Positions 1-10,643 of a stretch of 64,000 nt of DNA are shown here, piece after piece. Source of the stretch: Streptococcus parasanguinis (GTDB taxonomy: Bacteria; Bacillota; Bacilli; Lactobacillales; Streptococcaceae); NCBI RefSeq assembly GCF_016648855.1, contig NZ_JACLQU010000012.1, forward strand, positions 1-64,000. Reading direction: 5' to 3'. Position numbers and translations under genes: made by a program. The notes beneath the pieces are model-generated. The model ran no database searches. It saw only the letters and a program-made list of their open reading frames with translations, and was not told the DNA's origin. The stretch's first letter is position 1; each line of letters begins with the position of its first letter.

Positions 1-77
1 CCCTACTCAACTGTGCGGAGGTGGGACGACGAAATCGAATTCTAACGAATTACCGATTTCTGTCCCACTCTCTTTTT
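1..77. repeat. Intergenic palindromic repeat, truncated by window edge
   Basis: Nearly identical to bases 48551-48627; I see one clear substitution in the hairpin part (tacc against tatc). It contains an almost complete inverted repeat at 21-68 with outer arms GTGGGAC/GTCCCAC, then GAAATCG/CGATTTC, then AATTC/GAATT around a four-base loop. The left half of the element lies outside the window. It looks like a streptococcal small extragenic repeat; its family name is not assigned here. Confidence 0.85.
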
Positions 78-108
78 ACTGATTTAATGATGTTGGAAAA
101 TGACGGAT

Positions 109-194
109 AGAAAGCGCTTTAGAGTGATATACAAACAAAATTAAACAAATTTAGACAAAAAATGATTGACACTCAATCAATATAGTGATATACT
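109..194 (+). promoter_or_regulatory. Promoter of the PTS IIABC operon with upstream cre-like site
   Basis: TTGACA at 166-171 and TATACT at 189-194 are separated by 17 bp, and TGA just before the -10 makes it an extended -10 box: a textbook sigma-A promoter. Upstream, 109-122 holds the palindrome AAAGCGCTTT, matching about 11 of 14 positions of the CcpA cre consensus. Between them lie A-rich ACAAA repeats (131-160) that could be a DeoR/LacR-type operator; that part is inference. Confidence 0.8.
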
Positions 195-234
195 GAAGCT
201 ATAAAATAAATAGTTAGATAAGGAGGTGGCAACA

Positions 235-711
235 ATGGGATTAAATCAACTCTTTAACAAAGATCTTGTATTTTGCCTACATGCCAAGGATCAAACAGAT
301 CTCTTTGAGCAGGTAGCAAGCTTATTGGAAGAGCGACAGATTGTGACACCAACCTATCGTTCCGCTTTGATTGAGCGTGAAAAGTCTTTCCCGACTGGAT
401 TAGACATGGAATTTCTTGGTAAGGACTTACCAAATGTGGCGATCCCGCATACAGACATTGTCCATAATCTCACTGAGAATGTGGTCGTGGTTCGTTTGGA
501 TCAACCCGTAACTTTCCATAATATGATTGCTCCAGATAAGGAAGTTCAAGTTTCACTCTTATTCTTTATTATCAATAATACGAGCTCAAGCCAAACCAAT
601 ATTTTGGCCCAGCTGATGGATTTCTTTACATCCAATGGAAATCTCGAAGCTCTATCAAAATTAGATAGTGAAGATAAGCTTTATCAATACATTACGGAAA
701 CTATTTCCTAA
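235..711 (+). CDS. PTS sugar transporter subunit IIA, galactitol/galactose family
   Basis: Cytoplasmic IIA phosphocarrier of a three-gene PTS permease; it takes phosphate from HPr and passes it to the IIB protein encoded next. The fructose/mannitol-type IIA fold is indicated by the motif N-V-A-I-P-H-T-D, whose His72 is the expected phosphorylation site. An in-frame GTG lies at 226, but AGGAGG at 221-226 sits 8 nt before the ATG at 235, so 235 is the start (158 residues). Followed 35 bp later by IIB and then IIC. In Streptococcus gordonii a permease of this type next to lac genes is known to transport galactose, so galactose is a likelier substrate here than galactitol; that is inference from context. 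Confidence 0.88.
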   Translation: MGLNQLFNKDLVFCLHAKDQTDLFEQVASLLEERQIVTPTYRSALIEREKSFPTGLDMEFLGKDLPNVAIPHTDIVHNLTENVVVVRLDQPVTFHNMIAPDKEVQVSLLFFIINNTSSSQTNILAQLMDFFTSNGNLEALSKLDSEDKLYQYITETIS

Positions 712-746
712 AACATTCGTAAATATTTATAATGGAGGACATCCAA

Positions 747-1052
747 ATGATTAAAATTTTAGCTGCCTGTGGTGCAGGTGTTAACTCTAGCCACCAAATT
801 AAGAATGCGTTGGAAGAAGAGTTGTCAAACCGTGGTTATGATGTGCGTTGTGACGCTGTCATGGTCAAAGACGTCAATGAAGATTTGATTTCTGGTTATG
901 ACATCTTTACTCCAATTGCTGCTACTGATTTGGGATTCGATCCTGGTATTCCAGTGGTAGAAGCGGGACCAATTTTATTCCGTATTCCTGCAATGAGTGC
1001 GCCAGTCTTTGATAACATCGAAGCTGCCATTAAAGAACATGGATTAAGTTAA
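747..1052 (+). CDS. PTS sugar transporter subunit IIB, galactitol/galactose family
   Basis: Small cytoplasmic IIB protein (101 residues) that carries phosphate on a cysteine and donates it to the sugar crossing through IIC. The P-loop-like N-terminus A-A-C-G-A-G-V-N-S-S places the active cysteine at residue 8, as in GatB proteins. An ATG at 732 is also in frame, but its own codons contain the GGAGG Shine-Dalgarno (734-738) for the ATG at 747, so the later start is chosen. Between this gene and IIC lie 98 bp with a near-consensus cre site. Confidence 0.9.
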   Translation: MIKILAACGAGVNSSHQIKNALEEELSNRGYDVRCDAVMVKDVNEDLISGYDIFTPIAATDLGFDPGIPVVEAGPILFRIPAMSAPVFDNIEAAIKEHGLS

Positions 1053-1070
1053 TATTTTTTTAAACAAGTT

Positions 1071-1084
1071 TGTAAGCGTTATCC
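1071..1084. promoter_or_regulatory. cre-like CcpA site between IIB and IIC
   Basis: TGTAAGCGTTATCC matches 13 of 14 positions of the cre consensus TGWAARCGYTWNCW. It lies within the operon rather than at a promoter, so CcpA bound here could act as a roadblock to transcription into the IIC gene, or there may be a weak internal promoter. Confidence 0.6.
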
Positions 1085-1150
1085 AATGATAAAATTGGGA
1101 ACACTTTCTGCTGTAAATTACAAAAAATTCATAAATCGGGAGGATTTATT

Positions 1151-2626
1151 ATGAATGGAATTATAGATTTTGCCAATAAATTTTTCAAACCCATCCTAGA
1201 CATGGGTGGTCCGATCATCATGTTAATCATTTTGACGGTTTTGGCCCTCTTGTTTGGAGTGAAATTCTCTAAAGCCCTTGAAGGTGGTATTAAACTTGCC
1301 ATCGCCCTTACTGGTATCGGTGCAATCATCGGTATGCTTAATACGGCTTTCTCAGCATCTCTTGCAAAATTTGTTGAGAATACAGGTATCCAATTGACTA
1401 TTACTGACGTTGGTTGGGCTCCACTTGCAACCATCACATGGGGTTCTGCTTGGACGCTCTACTTCTTGTTGGTGATGCTGATTGTCAACATCGTGATGTT
1501 GCTAATTAAGAAAACTGACACACTTGACGTCGATATCTTCGATATCTGGCACTTGTCTATCACTGGTCTTTTGATCAAATGGTATGCTGACAACAACGGT
1601 GTCAGCCAAGGAGTTTCACTTTTCGTTGCAACTCTTGCCGTTGTCCTTGTAGGGGTTATGAAAATCATCAACTCAGACTTGATGAAACCAACATTTGATG
1701 ATTTGTTGAATGCACCAAGTTCATCACCTATGACATCTACTCACATGAACTACATGATGAACCCAATCATCATGGTCTTGGATAAAATCTTTGACAAATT
1801 CTTCCCAGGTCTTGATAAATACGACTTCGACGCTGCTAAATTGAACAAGAAGATCGGTTTCTGGGGATCTAAATTCTTTATCGGTTTCCTTCTTGGTATC
1901 GTCATCGGTATCATGGGTACTCCACATCCAGTTGCTGGTGTGCAAGATGCTGACAAATGGGAATTGGTTATTAAAGGTTGGTTGAGCCTTGGTTTGACTG
2001 CCGGTGTCTGCTTGGAATTGTTCTCATTGATCGGTTCTTGGTTCATCGCAGCAGTAGAACCATTGTCACAAGGTATTACAAACGTTGCTACTAAACGTCT
2101 TCAAGGACGTAAATTCAACATCGGTTTGGACTGGCCATTTATCGCTGGTCGTGCTGAAATCTGGGCTTGTGCCAACGTACTTGCACCAATCATGTTGATC
2201 GAAGCAGTGCTTCTTTCTAAAGTCGGAAATGGTATCTTGCCACTTGCAGGGATCATCGCTATGGGTGTAACTCCAGCCTTGTTGGTTGTAACACGCGGTA
2301 AATTGATCCGTATGATCATCTTCGGAAGCCTTCTCTTGCCACTCTTCCTTCTTTCAGGTACATTGATTGCACCATTTGCAACTCAATTGGCTAAGAGTGT
2401 TGATGCCTTCCCTAAAGGGGTAGCTTCTACTCAATTGATCACTCACTCAACTCTTGAAGGACCAGTTGAAAAATTGCTCGGTTGGACAATCGGTAACGCA
2501 ACAACTGGTGATATCAAAGCTATCCTTGGTGTAGTTGTCTTCTTGGCATTCTATATCGGAATCTTCGCTTGGTACAGAAAACAAATGATCAAACGTAACG
2601 AAGAATATGCTGCAAATGCAAAATAA
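1151..2626 (+). CDS. PTS sugar transporter subunit IIC, galactitol/galactose family
   Basis: Integral membrane channel and substrate-binding component of the permease; 491 residues, longer than GatC of enteric bacteria (about 450) but of the same type. Many hydrophobic segments run through the protein (for example residues 20-40, 110-125, 240-260, 380-410, 455-475), consistent with a polytopic membrane protein. A GGGAGG Shine-Dalgarno lies about 7 nt before the ATG. It is the last gene of the IIABC unit and is followed directly by an intrinsic terminator, so its supply is set by the IIA promoter and by the internal cre-like site. Confidence 0.88.
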   Translation: MNGIIDFANKFFKPILDMGGPIIMLIILTVLALLFGVKFSKALEGGIKLAIALTGIGAIIGMLNTAFSASLAKFVENTGIQLTITDVGWAPLATITWGSAWTLYFLLVMLIVNIVMLLIKKTDTLDVDIFDIWHLSITGLLIKWYADNNGVSQGVSLFVATLAVVLVGVMKIINSDLMKPTFDDLLNAPSSSPMTSTHMNYMMNPIIMVLDKIFDKFFPGLDKYDFDAAKLNKKIGFWGSKFFIGFLLGIVIGIMGTPHPVAGVQDADKWELVIKGWLSLGLTAGVCLELFSLIGSWFIAAVEPLSQGITNVATKRLQGRKFNIGLDWPFIAGRAEIWACANVLAPIMLIEAVLLSKVGNGILPLAGIIAMGVTPALLVVTRGKLIRMIIFGSLLLPLFLLSGTLIAPFATQLAKSVDAFPKGVASTQLITHSTLEGPVEKLLGWTIGNATTGDIKAILGVVVFLAFYIGIFAWYRKQMIKRNEEYAANAK

Positions 2627-2650
2627 TCGTTCCATGTAGTTTGAAAACTG

Positions 2651-2687
2651 ACACCATATCTTTTCTAGATATGGTGTTTTTATTTTT
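2651..2687 (+). terminator. Intrinsic terminator after IIC
   Basis: Perfect 10-bp stem ACACCATATC/GATATGGTGT with a 7-nt loop, followed by TTTTATTTTT. It separates the IIABC transcript from lacABCD. Confidence 0.9.
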
Positions 2688-2694
2688 AAAAAAT

Positions 2695-2749
2695 GTTCGA
2701 AAATAAACAATTTAATGTTGACTTTCGTTCGAAATAGGTGTAATATAAT
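2695..2749 (+). promoter_or_regulatory. Promoter of lacABCD with two GTTCGAAA repeats
   Basis: TTGACT at 2718-2723 is 17 bp from TAATAT (2741-2746), with an overlapping TATAAT at 2744-2749. The octamer GTTCGAAA occurs at 2695-2702 and again at 2727-2734, 32 bp apart (three helical turns), one copy upstream of the -35 and one between -35 and -10. This spacing fits a repressor that binds direct repeats, such as a LacR/DeoR-family protein; no such gene is in the window. Confidence 0.6.
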
Positions 2750-2828
2750 ATCAAAAGTAAGAAAATGTTTCTTTGTGAAAAATTAACAACAGGAATATTT
2801 GCTGAAACAAACAAAAGGAGGACAGGAC

Positions 2829-3254
2829 ATGTCTATTGTAATTGGTGCAGATGCTGCAGGATTAAGATTAAAAGATCTCGTGAAAGAGTTTCTTGTAAAA
2901 GAAAACTTCGATGTTGTAGATGTAACCGCTGAAGGTCAAGATTTTGTAGATGTGACACTTGCAGTTGCGAGCGAAGTGAACAAAAACGATCAAAATCTTG
3001 GAATCGTGATTGATGCTTATGGAGCTGGTCCATTTATGGTTGCGACTAAAATCAAAGGAATGGTGGCAGCAGAAGTTTCAGATGAACGTTCTGCTTATAT
3101 GACACGTGGACACAACAATTCTCGAATGATTACCATGGGAGCTGAAATTGTTGGAGATGAATTGGCGAAAAACATTGCCAAAGGCTTCGTCAATGGTAAA
3201 TACGACGGCGGCCGTCACCAAATCCGTGTTGATATGTTGAATAAGATGTGCTAA
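2829..3254 (+). CDS. lacA: Galactose-6-phosphate isomerase subunit LacA
   Basis: With LacB forms the heteromeric isomerase that turns galactose 6-phosphate into tagatose 6-phosphate, first step of the tagatose pathway. 141 residues, the usual LacA size, of the RpiB/LacAB fold: N-terminus I-V-I-G-A-D-A-A-G and a central Y-G-A-G-P-F segment where active RpiB-like enzymes have a catalytic cysteine motif; LacA lacks that cysteine and LacB carries it. A TTG ten codons upstream is in frame, but AGGAGGA at 2817-2823 points to ATG 2829. First gene of the lacABCD transcript, 16 bp before lacB. Confidence 0.93.
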   Translation: MSIVIGADAAGLRLKDLVKEFLVKENFDVVDVTAEGQDFVDVTLAVASEVNKNDQNLGIVIDAYGAGPFMVATKIKGMVAAEVSDERSAYMTRGHNNSRMITMGAEIVGDELAKNIAKGFVNGKYDGGRHQIRVDMLNKMC

Positions 3255-3270
3255 TGAGAGGAGAATTCAA

Positions 3271-3786
3271 ATGAGAATTGCAATTGGTTGTGATCACATT
3301 GTGACAAATGAAAAAATGGCTGTTTCTGATTTTTTGAAATCAAAAGGATACGAAGTGCTCGACTTTGGGACTTATGACCATACACGTACCCACTATCCAA
3401 TCTTTGGTAAGAAAGTCGGTGAAGCCGTAGCAAGTGGCCAAGCAGATCTTGGTGTTTGTATCTGTGGTACTGGTGTTGGGATTAACAATGCTGTTAACAA
3501 AGTACCTGGTATCCGTTCTGCCTTGGTACGCGATATGACAACTGCTCTTTATGCAAAAGAAGAATTGAACGCGAATGTCATCGGGTTTGGGGGTAAAATT
3601 ACTGGTGAATTGCTCATGTGCGATATCATTGAAGCATTCATCCACGCTGAATACAAACCAACTGAAGAAAATAAAAAATTGATCGCTAAGATCCAACATG
3701 TGGAAACCCATAATGCTCATCAAGCGGATGCTGATTTCTTTACAGAATTCCTTGAAAAATGGGACCGTGGTGAATACCACGACTAA
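3271..3786 (+). CDS. lacB: Galactose-6-phosphate isomerase subunit LacB
   Basis: Second subunit of the galactose-6-phosphate isomerase; 171 residues, full length. The RpiB-type active-site segment C-I-C-G-T-G-V-G is present around residues 68-75, supplying the catalytic cysteine that LacA lacks, and the N-terminal G-C-D-H-I motif is the expected substrate-binding loop. A GAGAGGAG ribosome site lies just ahead. Spaced 16 bp from lacA and 10 bp from lacC, consistent with co-expression. Confidence 0.95.
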   Translation: MRIAIGCDHIVTNEKMAVSDFLKSKGYEVLDFGTYDHTRTHYPIFGKKVGEAVASGQADLGVCICGTGVGINNAVNKVPGIRSALVRDMTTALYAKEELNANVIGFGGKITGELLMCDIIEAFIHAEYKPTEENKKLIAKIQHVETHNAHQADADFFTEFLEKWDRGEYHD

Positions 3787-3796
3787 GAGGTGACGT

Positions 3797-4726
3797 ATGA
3801 TATTAACGGTCACGATGAACCCTTCGATTGATATTTCTTATCCTTTGGATGTACTCCAGTTGGATACAGTCAATCGTGTAGCTGAGGTGAGTAAGACAGC
3901 TGGTGGAAAAGGTCTCAATGTTACCCGTGTACTTTCTGAGATCAAGGATCCAGTGGCAGCGACCGGTCTACTTGGTGGTCGGACGGGGCAATTCATTCTC
4001 GATCATTTAGGAGAAGGGATAGAGGAACGTTTCTTTGAAATTGCTGGAGATACACGTAATTGTATCGCCATCCTTCACGAAGGCAAGCAAACAGAAATCT
4101 TAGAAAAAGGTCCAACCATTTCTGAGAAAGAAGGCCAAGACTTTCTCGACCATTATCGTCACTTGGTTGAACAAGTAGAGGTTGTTGCCATCTCTGGAAG
4201 TCTTCCTGCTGGTTTACCAGTGGACTACTATGCTAGCCTTGTTAAGATTGCAAGGGAAGCTGGGAAACCAGTCGTACTTGATTGCTCGGGAGCTTCTTTA
4301 GAAGCTGCCATTCAAGCAGCTGTCAAGCCTACGGTCATTAAACCAAACAATGAAGAATTATCACAGTTGTTAGGAAAAGAAGTGAGTAAGAATGTGGAAG
4401 ACTTAAAAGAAGTTCTTCAGGATTCTCTCTTTGATGGCATCGAATGGGTGATTGTCTCCCTTGGTGCAAATGGCGCTTTCGCTAAGCATGGGGATGTCTT
4501 CTATAAGGTAGATATTCCTAAGATCGATGTCGTCAATCCAGTCGGATCTGGTGATTCGACTGTTGCAGGGATTGCATCTGGTCTCTATCATCATGAGAGT
4601 GACGCAGACTTGCTCAAGAAAGCAAATGTTCTTGGAATGTTAAATGCACAAGAAGCACAAACAGGACATGTCAACATGGGGCACTATGATGCCTTGTATC
4701 AACAATTAATCGTAAAAGAGGTATAA
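3797..4726 (+). CDS. lacC: Tagatose-6-phosphate kinase
   Basis: Phosphorylates tagatose 6-phosphate with ATP to tagatose 1,6-bisphosphate. PfkB-family carbohydrate kinase: the first signature G-G-K-G-L-N-V-T-R sits near residue 36, and the second signature [12 protein letters not shown] near residue 250 holds the catalytic aspartate and anion hole. 309 residues is the normal length. The stop codon is one base before the lacD start, so translation is probably coupled. 1-phosphofructokinase is the closest alternative within PfkB, but the neighbours make LacC clear. Confidence 0.93.
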   Translation: MILTVTMNPSIDISYPLDVLQLDTVNRVAEVSKTAGGKGLNVTRVLSEIKDPVAATGLLGGRTGQFILDHLGEGIEERFFEIAGDTRNCIAILHEGKQTEILEKGPTISEKEGQDFLDHYRHLVEQVEVVAISGSLPAGLPVDYYASLVKIAREAGKPVVLDCSGASLEAAIQAAVKPTVIKPNNEELSQLLGKEVSKNVEDLKEVLQDSLFDGIEWVIVSLGANGAFAKHGDVFYKVDIPKIDVVNPVGSGDSTVAGIASGLYHHESDADLLKKANVLGMLNAQEAQTGHVNMGHYDALYQQLIVKEV

Positions 4727-4727
4727 A

Positions 4728-5708
4728 ATGGTATTAACAGAACAAAAACGCAACTATTTGGAACGTCTTAGTACAAAAGACGGTGTCATTTCAGCTTTGG
4801 CCTTCGACCAACGTGGGGCTTTGAAACGCTTGATGGCCAAATACCAAGACACAGAACCAACAGTAGCACAAATGGAAGAACTAAAAGTCCTTGTAGCTGA
4901 TGAATTGACAAAATATGCTTCATCTATGTTATTGGACCCAGAATATGGTCTACCTGCTACAAAAGCCTTGGACAAAGATGCAGGACTCTTGCTCGCATAC
5001 GAAAAGACAGGCTACGATACGTCTAGCACCAAACGCTTGCCTGACTGCTTGAACCTTTGGTCAGCAAAACGCATCAAAGAACAAGGCGCAGATGCTGTGA
5101 AATTCTTGCTCTACTATGATGTAGATAGTGCAGAAGAACTCAACCAAGAAAAACAAGCTTATATCGAACGCATTGGTTCAGAATGTGTGGCAGAAGACAT
5201 TCCATTCTTCCTTGAAATCTTGGCTTATGATGAAGGAATTGCAGATGCAACCTCTGCTGAATATGCGAAAGTGAAACCTCGTAAGGTGATTGAGGCTATG
5301 AAAGTCTTTTCAGATCCTCGTTTCAATATCGATGTCTTGAAAGTGGAAGTTCCAGTTAATGTGAACTTCGTGGAAGGATTTGGAGAAGGAGAAGTTGTCT
5401 ATAGTCGTGAAGAAGCAGCTGCTTTCTTCAAAGAACAAGAAGAAGCAACCAACCTTCCATACATCTACCTCAGTGCCGGTGTATCTGCAAAACTCTTCCA
5501 AGAAACCTTGGAATTTGCTCATGCATCTGGTGCTAACTTCAACGGTGTTCTTTGTGGACGTGCGACATGGGCAGGTTCAGTAGAAGCCTACATCAAAGAT
5601 GGAGAAGCAGCTGCTCGTGAATGGCTTCGTACAGAAGGTCGACAAAATATTGAAGAATTGAACGCAGTCTTGGCTAAAGTAGCAACACCTTGGACAGAAC
5701 GCGTATAA
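4728..5708 (+). CDS. lacD: Tagatose 1,6-bisphosphate aldolase
   Basis: Cleaves tagatose 1,6-bisphosphate into dihydroxyacetone phosphate and glyceraldehyde 3-phosphate, completing the tagatose pathway. Class I, Schiff-base aldolase of the LacD family; the active lysine is expected in the segment D-V-L-K-V-E-V-P-V around residue 205. 326 residues, normal length. Starts one base after lacC ends. Streptococcus pyogenes has a LacD paralogue recruited as a regulator, but here the gene sits in a complete catabolic operon, so the enzyme role is preferred. Confidence 0.94.
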   Translation: MVLTEQKRNYLERLSTKDGVISALAFDQRGALKRLMAKYQDTEPTVAQMEELKVLVADELTKYASSMLLDPEYGLPATKALDKDAGLLLAYEKTGYDTSSTKRLPDCLNLWSAKRIKEQGADAVKFLLYYDVDSAEELNQEKQAYIERIGSECVAEDIPFFLEILAYDEGIADATSAEYAKVKPRKVIEAMKVFSDPRFNIDVLKVEVPVNVNFVEGFGEGEVVYSREEAAAFFKEQEEATNLPYIYLSAGVSAKLFQETLEFAHASGANFNGVLCGRATWAGSVEAYIKDGEAAAREWLRTEGRQNIEELNAVLAKVATPWTERV

Positions 5709-5743
5709 GATTCAAATGATGATTGCCTCCTAAAGCAACATTT

Positions 5744-5792
5744 AGAACATTGGAAGTAAGAAATTCCTTCCAATGTTCTTCATTATTTTTAG
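5744..5792 (+). terminator. Terminator after lacD
   Basis: A 13-bp perfect stem AGAACATTGGAAG/CTTCCAATGTTCT (5744-5756 with 5767-5779) followed by a T-rich run. The 309-bp gap between lacD and lacT holds this terminator, then a promoter and the lacT antitermination leader. Confidence 0.85.
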
Positions 5793-5833
5793 GCTTTGTT
5801 TATTTTTTATAAAAAATGTTTAAAAATTTTCGC

Positions 5834-5870
5834 TGTAAGGGTTTACAAAATAAAAAACATATGATAGAAT
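5834..5870 (+). promoter_or_regulatory. Promoter of lacT-lacFEG with overlapping cre-like site
   Basis: TTTACA (5842-5847), 17 bp, TAGAAT (5865-5870) with TGA before the -10. TGTAAGGGTTTACA at 5834-5847 is a palindrome with one mismatch to the cre consensus (central C replaced by G) and it covers the -35, so CcpA bound there would exclude RNA polymerase. Confidence 0.75.
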
Positions 5871-5893
5871 AAGTTCATAAGTTAAATAGCAGT

Positions 5894-5983
5894 GAGCGTT
5901 ACTAAGTTAGATTAGGCGTGACCACAAGTAGATTGAATGATTAGCATAGGCTAGTTTTTTCAGTTGCTTCGTGGTCATTTTTA
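5894..5983 (+). promoter_or_regulatory. Ribonucleic antiterminator (RAT) and overlapping leader terminator
   Basis: 5894-5923 resembles the RAT targets of BglG-family antiterminators (GNGTTACT ... TTAGGC.TGACC). Its 3' end overlaps the first arm of a terminator, TGACCAC (5919-5925) pairing with GTGGTCA (5971-5977), followed by TTTTTATTT. The overlap is the defining geometry: LacT bound to the RAT blocks the terminator and lets transcription reach lacT and lacFEG. Confidence 0.78.
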
Positions 5984-6017
5984 TTTGCTTTTAACAAATT
6001 TTACAAAGGAGAGCCTC

Positions 6018-6851
6018 ATGTATCGTATTATCCATCCAATGAACAATAATGTTGCTTTGGTTCAAAATGAGCTTCAACAAGAGTTAATTGTTGTTGGGAG
6101 TGGGATTGCTTTTGGGAAAAAGAAAAATGATCTGGTAGCTGATGATAAGGTCGAAAAAGTATTTCGTTTAAACACGGATGAATCAAGAGAAAACTTTATG
6201 GCCCTTCTAAAGGATGTTCCTCTTGATTTCATCACAACCACTTATGAAGTGATTGATACCTTGTCTAAGAAATATGCCTATCCTGTTCAAGAATATATCT
6301 ATGTGACACTAACAGATCACATCTTTTGTTCTTACCAGGCGGTTCAACAGGGAAGATACAAACACAGTGATCTACCTGATGCGTCTGCTATGCATCCGAT
6401 CCCCTATAAAATCGCAAAGGAAGCGATTGAAATCTTTCGAGAGCGGCTCTTGGATCAATTTCCTGATGACGAAGTGAATCGTATCGCCTATCACTTCATC
6501 AATGCACAAGGGGAAGTCATTCATGAGCAGGATCCTGATGTCCAAGATCGCCAAGCGATTTTGAAAGCTGTAGAGGAAAAACTAGCTCACAATGGATTGA
6601 AACGAAAAGAAGAAAATAGTCATTTCTACGATCGCTTTATGATCCATCTCAATTATTTCCTTGACTCCCTAGATAAGGGAAGAGAGGATCCTGAAGGCTT
6701 GAGCGAGATGGAACAACTGATCCAGCTAAGTTATCCAAAGGCTTATGAGATTAGTCATCAGATCTACCAAACTATCGCTGAACAGACTGGAGCTAAGATA
6801 TCTCCTAATGAAAAAGTCTATTTAGCCTTGCATATTCAACGTCTATTATAA
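6018..6851 (+). CDS. lacT: Transcription antiterminator LacT (BglG family)
   Basis: RNA-binding antiterminator that stabilises the RAT in its own leader when lactose is being taken up. The N-terminal RNA-binding domain (about residues 1-55, with N-N-V-A-L-V) is followed by two PTS-regulated domains, PRD1 about 65-170 and PRD2 about 171-277, carrying the histidines through which PTS phosphorylation sets activity (for example L-T-D-H and I-A-Y-H-F, then M-I-H-L and L-A-L-H-I). The open frame extends 18 codons upstream, but AAAGGAGAG is 5 nt before ATG 6018 and family members start M-Y-R-I. It lies 34 bp before lacF. Confidence 0.93.
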   Translation: MYRIIHPMNNNVALVQNELQQELIVVGSGIAFGKKKNDLVADDKVEKVFRLNTDESRENFMALLKDVPLDFITTTYEVIDTLSKKYAYPVQEYIYVTLTDHIFCSYQAVQQGRYKHSDLPDASAMHPIPYKIAKEAIEIFRERLLDQFPDDEVNRIAYHFINAQGEVIHEQDPDVQDRQAILKAVEEKLAHNGLKRKEENSHFYDRFMIHLNYFLDSLDKGREDPEGLSEMEQLIQLSYPKAYEISHQIYQTIAEQTGAKISPNEKVYLALHIQRLL

Positions 6852-6885
6852 AAATTTTCAAAAGGTATCATAAGGAGGAACCAAC

Positions 6886-7203
6886 ATGAATAAAGAAGAA
6901 GTCCAATTACTTGGGTTTGAAATTGTCGCTTATGCCGGTGACGCTCGATCAAAATTAGTGGAAGCCTTAAAAGCTGCTGAAAATGGTGATTTTGCTAAAG
7001 CAGAATCCTTAGTAGAAGAAGCAGGGTCCTGTATCGCTGAGGCTCACAAATCTCAAACGACCATGCTAGCGCATGAAGCAGCAGGAGAAGAAATCCCCTA
7101 TAGCATTACCATGATGCATGGTCAAGACCATCTCATGACAACGATCCTATTAAAAGACGTGATTCACCATCTGATTGAACTATATAAAAGAGGAGCGAAA
7201 TAA
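6886..7203 (+). CDS. lacF: PTS lactose transporter subunit IIA
   Basis: Soluble trimeric IIA-Lac phosphocarrier (105 residues) that passes phosphate from HPr to the IIB domain of LacE. The active motif M-M-H-G-Q-D-H-L-M places the phosphorylated histidine at residue 78 and the metal-binding aspartate three residues later, exactly as in characterised LacF proteins. A strong AAGGAGG lies ahead of the ATG. The stop and the lacE start share a base (TAATG), so the two are translationally coupled. Confidence 0.95.
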   Translation: MNKEEVQLLGFEIVAYAGDARSKLVEALKAAENGDFAKAESLVEEAGSCIAEAHKSQTTMLAHEAAGEEIPYSITMMHGQDHLMTTILLKDVIHHLIELYKRGAK

Positions 7204-8897
7204 TGAATAAACTGATTGAACTGATTGAAAAAGGGAAACCTTTCTTTGAAAAGATTTCTCGAAACAAATATTTGCGAGCGATTCGGGATGGCTTTATTGC
7301 AGGGATGCCTGTAATCTTATTCTCATCTATCTTCATCCTAATTGCGTATGTACCAAACGCTTGGGGATTCCATTGGTCTAAAGATATTGAAACTTTCTTG
7401 ATGACTCCATATAGCTATTCTATGGGCATCTTGGCCTTCTTCGTTGGTGGTACAACGGCTAAGGCTTTGACTGATTCAATGAACCGCGACCTTCCAGCAA
7501 CTAACCAAATCAACTTCATTTCTACAATGTTGGCTTCTATGGTTGGCTTCTTGCTCATGGCTGCCGAACCTGCTAAAGAAGGTGGATTCTTAACAGCCTT
7601 CATGGGTACAAAAGGTCTGTTGACAGCCTTCATTGCAGCCTTTGTTACCGTTAATGTTTATAAGGTCTGTGTGAAAAATAATGTGACGATTCGCATGCCA
7701 GACGAGGTTCCACCAAATATTTCACAAGTATTTAAAGACCTGATTCCATTTACATTGTCAGTTGTACTCTTGTATGCACTTGAATTAGTTGTGAAAGCAA
7801 GCCTTCATGTAACGGTTGCTGAATCAATCGGTACCCTTCTTGCTCCACTATTCTCAGCAGCAGACGGTTATGTTGGTATTACGATTATTTTCGGTGCCTT
7901 TGCATTCTTCTGGTTTATTGGTATTCACGGCCCATCTATCGTTGAGCCTGCGATTGCAGCGATCACTTATGCAAATGCCGAAGTCAACTTGAACCTCCTT
8001 CAACAAGGTATGCACGCTGATAAGATCCTTACATCTGGTACACAAATGTTCATCGTCACTATGGGTGGTACTGGTGCAACTCTTGTTGTTCCGTTCATGT
8101 TTATGTGGTTATGTAAATCGAAACGAAATCGTGCTATTGGACGCGCTTCAGTAGTTCCTACATTCTTTGGTGTAAACGAACCAATCTTGTTTGGTGCACC
8201 ACTTGTTTTGAACCCAATCTTCTTTATCCCATTCATCTTTGCACCAATTGCAAACGTATGGATCTTTAAGTTCTTTATTGAAACACTTGGCATGAACTCA
8301 TTTACTGCCAACCTTCCATGGACTACACCAGGACCTCTTGGTATTGTTCTTGGTACAAACTTCCAGTTCTTATCATTCGCTCTTGCAGCATTGTTAATTG
8401 TAGTAGATATTGTTATCTACTATCCATTCCTCAAGGTTTATGATGAACAAATTCTTGAAGAAGAACGTTCAGGTAAAACTAATGATGAATTAAAAGAAAA
8501 GGTAGCTGCAAACTTTAACACTGCAAAAGCAGATGCTATTCTTGAAAAAGCTGGAGTAGATTCAGCACAAAATACAATTACTGAAGAAACAAACGTCCTC
8601 GTTCTTTGTGCTGGTGGAGGAACAAGTGGTCTTCTTGCCAATGCTTTGAATAAAGCCGCAGAAGAGTATAAAGTTCCAGTTAAAGCTGCAGCAGGTGGCT
8701 ATGGAGCCCACCGTGAAATGTTGCCAGAATTTGACCTTGTTATCTTGGCGCCTCAGGTTGCTTCCAACTTCGAAGATATGAAGGCTGAAACAGATAAACT
8801 AGGCATCAAATTGGCGAAGACAGAAGGTGCTCAGTACATCAAGTTAACCCGTGATGGAAAAGGTGCTCTAGCCTTTGTTCAAGCTCAATTCGATTAA
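7203..8897 (+). CDS. lacE: PTS lactose transporter subunit IIBC
   Basis: Imports and phosphorylates lactose to lactose 6-phosphate. Residues 1 to about 430 form the membrane IIC domain (multiple hydrophobic helices, with the G-I-H-G-P-S and [12 protein letters not shown] segments typical of the lactose/cellobiose family), then a charged linker, then the IIB domain with L-C-A-G-G-G-T-S-G, whose Cys469 carries the phosphate. 564 residues, normal length. Starts within the stop of lacF. 213 bp separate it from lacG, a gap with two hairpins. Confidence 0.95.
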   Translation: MNKLIELIEKGKPFFEKISRNKYLRAIRDGFIAGMPVILFSSIFILIAYVPNAWGFHWSKDIETFLMTPYSYSMGILAFFVGGTTAKALTDSMNRDLPATNQINFISTMLASMVGFLLMAAEPAKEGGFLTAFMGTKGLLTAFIAAFVTVNVYKVCVKNNVTIRMPDEVPPNISQVFKDLIPFTLSVVLLYALELVVKASLHVTVAESIGTLLAPLFSAADGYVGITIIFGAFAFFWFIGIHGPSIVEPAIAAITYANAEVNLNLLQQGMHADKILTSGTQMFIVTMGGTGATLVVPFMFMWLCKSKRNRAIGRASVVPTFFGVNEPILFGAPLVLNPIFFIPFIFAPIANVWIFKFFIETLGMNSFTANLPWTTPGPLGIVLGTNFQFLSFALAALLIVVDIVIYYPFLKVYDEQILEEERSGKTNDELKEKVAANFNTAKADAILEKAGVDSAQNTITEETNVLVLCAGGGTSGLLANALNKAAEEYKVPVKAAAGGYGAHREMLPEFDLVILAPQVASNFEDMKAETDKLGIKLAKTEGAQYIKLTRDGKGALAFVQAQFD

Positions 8898-8954
8898 CGA
8901 TAGGGACTGTGAAACAGTCTCCTATCGTAACGGAAATCGCTATGGCGATTTTCC
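8898..8954 (+). other. Two intercistronic hairpins between lacE and lacG
   Basis: Hairpin 1: CGATAGG-GACTGT (8898-8910) pairs with ACAGTC-CCTATCG (8914-8927) with one bulged base and a 3-nt loop. Hairpin 2: GGAAATCGC pairs with GCGATTTTCC (8932-8954, one bulge). Neither is followed by a T-run long enough for efficient termination. They are placed to protect the 3' end of the lacFE message or to divide expression between lacE and lacG; inference. Confidence 0.6.
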
Positions 8955-8969
8955 TAATCGACTTGTTAA

Positions 8970-10517
<1,548 letters not shown>

Positions 10518-10522
10518 GGATC

Positions 10523-10555
10523 AACTGGAACTGTTTTAGTTCCAGTTTTTTATTT
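10523..10555 (+). terminator. Terminator after lacG
   Basis: Perfect 10-bp stem AACTGGAACT/AGTTCCAGTT with a 5-nt loop followed by TTTTTATTTT; closes the sugar locus. Confidence 0.93.
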
Positions 10556-10606
10556 TCACGAGAAGAAGGTCTCTTAAACCCATCTCTTCTTTCAGCCCCT
10601 AATTTA

Positions 10607-10615
10607 TGGTATAAT
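10607..10615 (+). promoter_or_regulatory. Extended -10 promoter of the LysR gene
   Basis: TGG followed by TATAAT (10610-10615) with no good -35. The predicted start point is near 10622, giving a leader of about 22 nt that includes the AAGGA ribosome site before ATG 10644. Confidence 0.65.
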
Positions 10616-10643
10616 AGATCGATACTGTAATAAGGAAAATAGA

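Noticed and set aside
1129..2710. Several minus-strand ORFs (66-102 codons) opposite the PTS IIC gene
   Set aside because: They mirror a conserved transporter gene, have no ribosome sites and no family-like sequence.
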